Below are positions 55,707 to 64,000 of a stretch of DNA of 64,000 nucleotides, one piece after another. Made by a program: the position numbers and the translations under genes. The DNA lies in contig CAVNZM010000005.1 in NCBI GenBank assembly GCA_963693365.1, positions 7,068,001-7,132,000 on the forward strand, in the 5' to 3' direction. Under the pieces are notes generated by a model. It ran no database searches and was not told the DNA's origin. It was given only the letters and a program-made list of their open reading frames with translations. This stretch comes from Amoebidium appalachense (Eukaryota > Ichthyosporea). Numbering within the stretch: position 1 is the first letter of the stretch; every line of letters starts with the position of its first letter.

Positions 55707-56872
55707 TGTGAAGAATTGGAATGCAGACAACTAAAAACTAAGCCCGTGTGCCGAGCGAAAAAGTTGGGGAGGGAAAGAGAAATTAATCAACGGGTACGAT
55801 GAAGTCGAAAAAAGAAATAGGAAGGGCAGAAGTTCAGAAAAAGAAAAAGAGGTCGAGTAGGGGGAGGGAGGGAGGGGGGGGGGGGTGGAGGAGGAGGGGG
55901 GAGAGGGGGGAGGGGGGGGGGGGGGGGGGGGGGGGATATTCAGTTGTGGGTGGATATTGGGGTTGGGGGGAAGGAGGAAAGGGGGAGGGAAGGGGGAGGT
56001 GAAATTAAGGGGGTTAGGGTTACTATTATGCAGTGCGGTGTTTAAAAGGACAGGTTACCTCCTGATAGAATGCGCTGTGCCCGTTCGTGACATTCCACCT
56101 GTTGACTGCAGTGTCGTAGTTTGACGACACCTCGTCGACGAATATTCCCCTGAACCCGCTGATGCCTCCATATCTTGTCACCCAAATGTCGATGTCGGCC
56201 TTGATAGCGTTCATATCCCTGTACGTGTTGTATGTGGGGGGGGGGGGGGGGGAGGAGGGGGGGAGGTGGAGGTGGGTGTATTGTCTTTGTGTGTGTGTGT
56301 TTGTGTTTTTCGGGGGGGAGGGAAGGGGGGGAGGGGGGGGGGGGGGGAAGAGAGAGAAAGGGATTGTTTCAAAGAAGTTAGAATGTGGGAAATTGAAAGG
56401 AGTGGATGGTGGGGTGGTGTCTGCCAAATGGCCTAGAAATGACTTCATGCATTGTGTCTGATCATGGGGCCAATATTAGAGGCAGTACTTATTCCTGTTG
56501 TTGCTCATGTGGAGAAATATAAGATAGTGGATTTTCATGTGTGATTCATTATACACCACAGTGGGGGTGGCAGGAACGTGAGCATGTGTGTGTGTGTGCG
56601 CGCGTGCGCATGTGTGCATGTGCGTGTGCGTGTGCTCTCTGTGTGTGTAGGGGGAGGGGGGGGTGGGTGGGTAGAGAGGGGGGGGGGGGGAGGGACGGGG
56701 GGGGGGGGGGGGGGGGGGGGGGCGGGAGGGGGAGAGGTGTACCTCATGCCTGTAGTGTACCATACGCCTGTAGCTGGATCCATGTATGAGATCTTTGTGT
56801 GCACATAGCCGATAGTCACCGTGCCACGCTCACCAAGGTGCCGCATGCATGCCTGGAAGGGGAAAGGGTAGG

Positions 56873-56916
<44 letters not shown>

Positions 56917-58483
56917 GGAGGAGGGGGAGGAGGAGCAAGTCAGACACCGCAGACTTAAATAAAAAAAAATCAAAAACCATGAAGGCATAGTGGGTTGGAA
57001 GCATCCAGTACTAGTCTTAGCATGCACTGAAACAGGCACGTGCAAGGCACGTGTACTTGGGCTCTAAGTCAGGCAAAGCGTCATATACATGCAAGCACGT
57101 ACACCGTTGCAAACATACCCCCACCTGCGCTGCACACACATTATCATAGTTTCGCACACCCACACGCCCACACACGAACACACACACACACACACATGTG
57201 TGTACACACACACACGCACACACACACACACACACACACGTACACACCTGCATTCCCTTCTCCTGCGCGCTTCCAACCTGGGGCGGTCCACCCCCAGCAT
57301 TGACGATAGCCGTCACCGCCTTACATCCCAACCCAACCTCCGTAAAATACGCGTCTGTACATTGACCACTCACAGCATCATATTGCGGGTTCCAGTTATA
57401 GAGAGGAAACATGATAGGGGGTAGGCGTGTGGGGGGGTTATTCGCCGTGTAGACACAGCTTGGGGCGGCGGGTGTGGTTGTTGTGGCTCCAAGTAGTTTG
57501 GTTGTTGTTGTGGTGGTGGTGGTGGTGGTGGTGGGAAGTGTTGTTGTTTTGGTGGTGGTGGTGGGAAGTGTCGTTGTTTTGGTGGTGGTGGTGGGAAGTG
57601 TTGTTGTTTTGGTGGTGGTGGTGGTGGGAAGTGTTGTTGTTTTGGTGGTGGTGGTGGGAAGTGTTGTTGTTTTGGTGGTGGTGGTGGGAAGTGTTGTTGT
57701 TTTGGTGGTGGTGGTGGGAAGTGTTGTTGTTTTGGTGGTGGTGGTGGTGGGAAGTGTTGTTGTTTTGGTGGTGGTGGTGGTGGGAAGTGTTGTTGTTTTG
57801 GTGGTGGTGGTGGTGGGAAGGGCCCCAATAGAAATAGAGGTGGTGGTGGTTGTTGTTGTTGGTTGAATAGTGGTGGTGACAAGTGTTGTAGCGGTGGTTT
57901 TGGGCGGCTTGTTCCCGTTTCCATTGCCATTTGTGTTTTGGCGCCGGTTGCGGTTTGGATTTTCTTTCAGCATCCCCTTTGCCCTGAGACTGACGGTTTG
58001 GTAACTGCGGAGGGAAAGGGATGGGTGTCAGAAGAATTTAAGGGGAAGCAGGGGGGAGGGTGGAAGGGGGGGGGGGGGGGGGGGGTTGAGCAAAGAAGAA
58101 AAGTGGTGGTGGTGGTGGTGGTGGTGACATGTGTGTGTGTCTTCGGGGGGGGAGGGGGAGGGGGGTGGAGTTGGCACGACTCAGGAGTTGCGTTGTGGCG
58201 TAGTGCATTGATGGTGGGTATGCACTTGTTCCTTACCCTTTTTATTTTATTTTTTATTTTTTATTTTATTTTTATTTTATTTTTTTGTTGGCCCCTCCCT
58301 TATATACTCGGGCCATACGGCAGTGTCCCGACCCCATTTTTCATATCAGCTACTCTGCCTTTGGTTCTTTGTGACTTTCCCATGCCAAATGTGATAATGA
58401 GTGATCTTCGATGAGAGTTTTGTTTTGGTTTCTTTTAGGTTTCCTTTCTTCTTTTTCTGGGTTGGGCTTCCTAAGACCTGGGG

Positions 58484-58517
<34 letters not shown>

Positions 58518-58971
58518 TTACTTACATGCATCCGCCAAAACCGATATCTACAAAGTTGCAGCCCTTGTGAAGTTTACATTTTTTGGCACAATCTTCAATA
58601 GTCACAGTGGGGAGGGGGGGGCGGTTGCTATTGTCTGAGCGAAGGAAATCAATTGGTTAGGTGCAGGCTCGATAGGTATCAAGAGTCACACTGTGTTCAT
58701 GTGTGCATGGATGTTGTGCGTGCGTGTGTGTGTGTCCGTGTGTGTGTGTGTTGCTCTGGGGAAATTTCACACGCATGCTACTGTGACTATATGGGGAAAA
58801 GGTGAAAAGGTTGGAGTGGTTTAGGGCACAGTTTATTGCGTGTAGGTACAGGGCAAAGGAAGCCTGGGAGTAGTGACGAGATGTGTGGCAGAATATAGGG
58901 TAGGCGGTGGTGAGGGGCCTGTGTGCACGTAAGTGCCACGGTGAGAGAGAGAGAGAGTGAGAGAGAGAGAG

Positions 58972-59003
<32 letters not shown>

Positions 59004-59038
59004 CGTGTATGTGAAGAAAAAAAAAGGTGTGTGTGTGT

Positions 59039-59075
<37 letters not shown>

Positions 59076-59173
59076 CGGGGGGGGGGGGTCTTACTGTTGT
59101 CGGCCCATGGTGGAGGTGCTGCAAAAGTTGGTGTAGCAAGAATTGCCAAAGTGGCCAAAACTGCAGGTAGCAT
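53488..59173 (-). CDS. Secreted PAN-like/Thr-rich/spherulin-4 (GH135-like) protein
   Basis: Nine exons on the minus strand: 59173-59095, 58592-58526, 58004-57248, 56852-56743, 56218-56059, 55493-55340, 54654-54581, 54192-54110 and 53647-53488. All introns are GT-AG, phases close, and the product is 547 residues ending in TAG. Residues 1-19 are a signal peptide ([19 protein letters not shown]). Exon 2 gives a short [11 protein letters not shown]...GGC module like the core of PAN/apple domains; its acceptor is weak, so this exon is the least certain. Residues about 87-220 are a Thr-rich linker of [10 protein letters not shown] repeats, likely O-glycosylated. Residues about 235-547 match spherulation-specific family 4: [24 protein letters not shown] (D366/E367), VVLNAGT (N406) and PFENSAQYW (E433). 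From memory, these positions correspond to the conserved Asp, Asn and Glu of Sph3, a GH135 galactosaminogalactan hydrolase. It may bind or trim wall or matrix polysaccharide; the substrate is unknown. Confidence 0.88.
55534..55751. repeat. Tandem duplication, 108-110 bp unit, in a spherulin-gene intron
   Basis: Two adjacent copies (55534-55643, 55644-55751) of a unit made of CGAGTTTTTC, a T tract, a G tract and then about 55 bases of unique sequence (GATGTGAAGAATTGG onward). They are identical outside the homopolymer lengths, so the duplication is recent. Confidence 0.93.
57531..57822 (-). repeat. Coding minisatellite for the Thr-rich linker
   Basis: On the plus strand the unit GGAAGTGTTGTTGTTTTGGT plus a variable number of GGT triplets repeats about nine times in 27- and 30-bp lengths. 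On the coding strand each unit gives LPTTTT(T)KTTT. All length changes are multiples of three, so the frame is kept. One copy has a silent or near-silent change (TCGTTG). Confidence 0.92.
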
Positions 59174-59175
59174 GG

Positions 59176-59247
<72 letters not shown>

Positions 59248-60945
59248 GTGCCACGCTTGTGTCTATGTGTGTGTGTGTGTGTGTTATGGGCGCCGTATGT
59301 ATGTGAATATTTGTGAAAACATGATGCGCTCGTGCCCGGATGTGGCACCGCTCGAATGTGTACATGTGTATGTATTTGCGTCTTTTTGCGCATACGTGCG
59401 TGTGTAAGTAGTATGTTGTAAGATTGTGGGTATTGTGATCACGGAAGGTTAGCAACCATGTGGGTTAACAAACATACAACAACATTATATTTGTGGCCCA
59501 GGGTGCATGATTCTGAGCACTGAGAGGGTACACTTGCGGGTGGCAAAACTGTCTTTAGTTTTAGATAGTTTGAGATCCATGACCGGTCAGGAGAGAAAAT
59601 GGAAGCAGCGCAAGTGTATTATGTAGAGACGATACATTAGGTGTGCCTTGAAGCTCTATTCTAGCTACCTCCCATACTGTGTATGCGAACAGGGGATCCC
59701 TTGTACAAGTCGCTGTGTACTGCAGCACATGTACACACATACAAATAATTAGTAGGGAGTGTTTCTCAGTGGTCATTTCAGGGTGCCTGTATAATTAACG
59801 TTCTGCCTATGGCCAGATGTGAGCTGCGCGCGTGCCTACCTGCAGTAATAAAGGTGAACCAAGAAGTGCTGGGAGTGCGTCTTCGGTGAGTCTTCGTAAA
59901 ACTGTGAACAAGGATAGGATGGTATGACACGAATTCGAAGTTTGTGATCGCACTCCTTTTTATACCCCGTTGTAAGACACCCTCTCCTGGGGAACCGACC
60001 CGGTAGGAAAAAAGACTCCCCTCATAAAAATAGTTTTCTTTCCCCAAAAAAATACAGGCTGTGTATTATGATATTTGGACCTACAACGGTTTGAAAACCG
60101 TAAGCCTTTAGAAAGTTTGAAAAGTGAGTTATTATATTTATTTAGTAGGAATTTACCAAAAAAAAATTTAAAACACAATATTATTTAAACATGATAATGC
60201 TTTGTTAGTGTACTGTTTGTTTTTGATGATATTTACATATGTATTTTACATGAACCCCGCTAGTCAAAAGATCTCCTGTTGGCACGTACTGTGACGCACA
60301 CCACATTCCACAGAAACAATAAACGTTTTGATTGGTCCAGCTGTAGATCAAGGGTTCCTCCCAGTTTACGCAATAAGATTCACCAATCAGCGCACAGTGT
60401 GAATTTGCATGCTGCATTCTTTCCGACAGAAAACGTCACCCAGCACCTGGGCAGTGAGAAAGACCGGCACCCACCCACTCAGGAATAAAGTGTAGTCATA
60501 TTACTGTCTATTAATCCCTATTCCCTCAAACACAACCAAAGGAGGTTTGTTTGATGTGAAAAAATGTGTACTTGGCACACTCAAGGTAAACCGTGGTTGC
60601 TGCGTTTACTAATACTAGCTGTAAGTGTAACTCCAACAATGTGCCAGGCTGCCAAGAATAGATCTAGATAAAAAACGCCAATCAGAAATTCACATAAACA
60701 TTCCAAAGTTCCACCGTTTCCCCTCTCTGCATGCCTCATGATCAGACATCAGAGAGAGTCTCGCTTCCCAAGGCTTCCCAGCCCCCCGCCCCGCCCAATG
60801 CGGCCGCGGCTCTTCCTCATTCCCCAAGCAATGTCACGGACGAAGGATAATTGAAATCAATTGATCAAGGAATAACTTGGAGCATCCAACCTGCGGTGGG
60901 GCTTCTGGACTTTCACACTTGGAGCTTCGTTGGTTGCCTCTTGAA

Positions 60946-60980
<35 letters not shown>

Positions 60981-61417
60981 TTCCCCCGAGGCCTCCTCCT
61001 GGTCTCGAGCCCTCCTCTCTCCCCCACCCTCAAAGTGGCCCCAACCCGGGAAGCCCACCCCGCTGTGACCCACCTCAAGCTGCGGCACGCACGCACGTAC
61101 GCACACACACACACACACGCACGCACACACACACACAGTGTCACACACGCACACACGCACACACACACACAAACACACACACACACACATACACACACAC
61201 ACACACACACACGCACGCACCCACGCACGCACAGGCATTCAACCACTCAGACGCACAGGCATGCACAAACACACACACGCACGTGCACACAAACACACAC
61301 ATGCACACACACAGTCACACACGGGCGCACGCACGTATACGCACACGCACACGCACACACAGGTGTACACAAACACATGTACACACACACGCACACACAC
61401 ACAGTCACACACACACA

Positions 61418-61449
<32 letters not shown>

Positions 61450-61462
61450 CACACACACGCGT

Positions 61463-61499
<37 letters not shown>

Positions 61500-61805
61500 T
61501 ACACATACACACTGGGACATGCGCATCCTCGTATGTACACACACACACATTCTCTCGATCGGAGGGGAAGAGAGAGTGCACTTGGCCCCTACTCCCCCGC
61601 CACGGCTCCCCTAATATTATTAGCTCCGAATACAAAGCCTGCATACGTATCTTCTGCCGTATCAATCACTTTCTCTGGAGAGCTTGGGGGGGAGGGAGGG
61701 GGGTGCGCACCTCGGCGGCAATTCGGCAGTTCAAGTGGCCAGTGCCTCCTTAGGATTGGGGGAGGGATGTGGTACCGGTATCCACCTGTTGGGGTGGATG
61801 GTGCC

Positions 61806-61836
<31 letters not shown>

Positions 61837-62310
61837 CCAACTTTTGATCAGTGGTTGTGGTTCTCCCCCCCCCCCCCCCCCCCCCTTCCAGACCTTCCCC
61901 CTCCCCCCCCCCCCCCCCCCCCACCACCACCACCACCACCACCATCCCCCCCCCCTTCAATTTTCTGTTTCTGATTGCCGCAGCCCCCCCTCCCCCCCCC
62001 CCCCCCCCCCCCTTTCCTCAATCATAGGGTCAATTTTCAACATCTGATTGGGAAGTACGCAATTTTATTATAATACAGCTACTGCTTCGTCCACATTCAT
62101 CAGATACATCGATCTGCCTTATCACACATTGTCAACCAGCGTCATTCATAGATCGTAATAAAAACTGTCTTCGTTAGAAAATATTCATTCTCAAATAAAA
62201 ACTTTTGAAACTCACCTGAACTTCTAAATAGTTAACGAGTCATTACATTATTTTTTCAATCAACTATGTAGTCTATTCCGGAAAGAATCTAATTTAACTT
62301 TTTTTTAAAG
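59174..62310. other. Gene-free region, CA/G tracts and unique sequence
   Basis: GT/GC alternating runs continue to about 59290. The stretch 59400-60930 is unique, with CCAAT boxes near 60330-60385 and 60680. Sequence from 60950 to 61550 is C tract then long imperfect CA repeats, and 61800-62010 is C tracts. A minus-strand frame near 61589-61690 is exon-like but could not be linked to anything. Confidence 0.55.
62064..62069 (-). terminator. Possible polyadenylation signal of the right-end gene
   Basis: TTTATT on the plus strand reads AATAAA on the minus strand, 242 bases beyond the stop codon. Confidence 0.4.
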
Positions 62311-63759
<1,449 letters not shown>

Positions 63760-64000
63760 CTGTGTGCACGTGCATTGTGTTAATATGTTAAGCGAATCAG
63801 TAGACGGCATTTCTCGATGCGGCACCATAAAAGGAAATCACTGAAAAAGGAAAATGCCATGTTGCCACACTCCACCCCCTCCCTCCCCTCTCCCCCCCCC
63901 CCCCCCCCCCCCCCGCCCAAACACACACACACACACACACACTGCCTCACCACCTATTGAGCCAAGAAAAACTGCAAAAAATGCAGGCAAGCCTGAACGA
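63760..64000. other. Window edge, probable intron
   Basis: Upstream (minus strand) of the partial gene. It holds a C tract (63893-63914) running into a CA array (63921-63942). No exon is recognised before the edge. Confidence 0.5.

Noticed and set aside
57531-57822. CRISPR-like spaced repeats
   Set aside because: Units are directly tandem, all spacers are part of the same Thr-coding unit, and the locus is in a eukaryotic exon.
61589-61690. Minus-strand exon-like frame ending in a stop (EKVIDTAEDTYAGFVFG...)
   Set aside because: Has an acceptor-like CTCTCCAG before it, but the next gene upstream on that strand already has its own stop, and no partner exon was found.

Overview
The window is nuclear DNA of a eukaryote: genes are split by GT-AG introns of roughly 0.3-1.4 kb, all three standard stops are used, and there are LTR retroelement remains. 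Very long (CA)n/(GT)n arrays and G or C homopolymers of 20-55 bases fill introns and spacers. Gene density is low. The protein set (CCT chaperonin, KCTD-WD40, CRAL-TRIO, spherulin-4, EXORDIUM-like) points to a protist or alga rather than an animal or plant, but I cannot place it further.

Layout. 1-7 kb: simple repeats, one solo LTR and G tracts. 7.1-9.3 kb (+): the 3' part of a transposon-type gene with a rare GC-AG intron. 9.3-14.5 kb: no gene seen. 14.68-14.96 kb (+): a small orphan ORF behind a TATA box. 17.3-19.35 kb: copies of a dispersed repeat that always ends in a C homopolymer. 19.36-21.94 kb (-): two-exon coiled-coil/BTB(T1)/WD40 gene. 24.62-35.48 kb (+): complete ten-exon CCT3 gene (530 aa), with a compact E-box/CRE/E2F-like promoter cluster about 300 bp upstream. 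37.89-40.91 kb (-): three-exon CRAL-TRIO (Sec14-like) gene. 44.46-45.26 kb (-): secreted Cys-rich protein. 48.39-49.69 kb (+): secreted EXORDIUM/PHI-1-like protein, bracketed by two solo LTRs of one family, each with its own target-site duplication. 50.78-51.95 kb (-): complete miniature LTR retroelement with a primer site matching the anticodon arm of initiator tRNA-Met, as in copia. 53.49-59.17 kb (-): nine-exon secreted protein with a PAN-like cysteine module, a Thr-rich repeat linker and a spherulin-4 (GH135-like) domain. 62.31-63.76 kb (-): the last two exons of a conserved gene that runs off the right end.

No operon-like coupling is visible. Three of the five genes between 44 and 64 kb encode predicted secreted proteins, which may reflect a local set of wall or extracellular-matrix genes; this is inference. 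Exon models were built by hand from splice-site phase and protein similarity. They close in frame with no internal stop, which is the main support for them.
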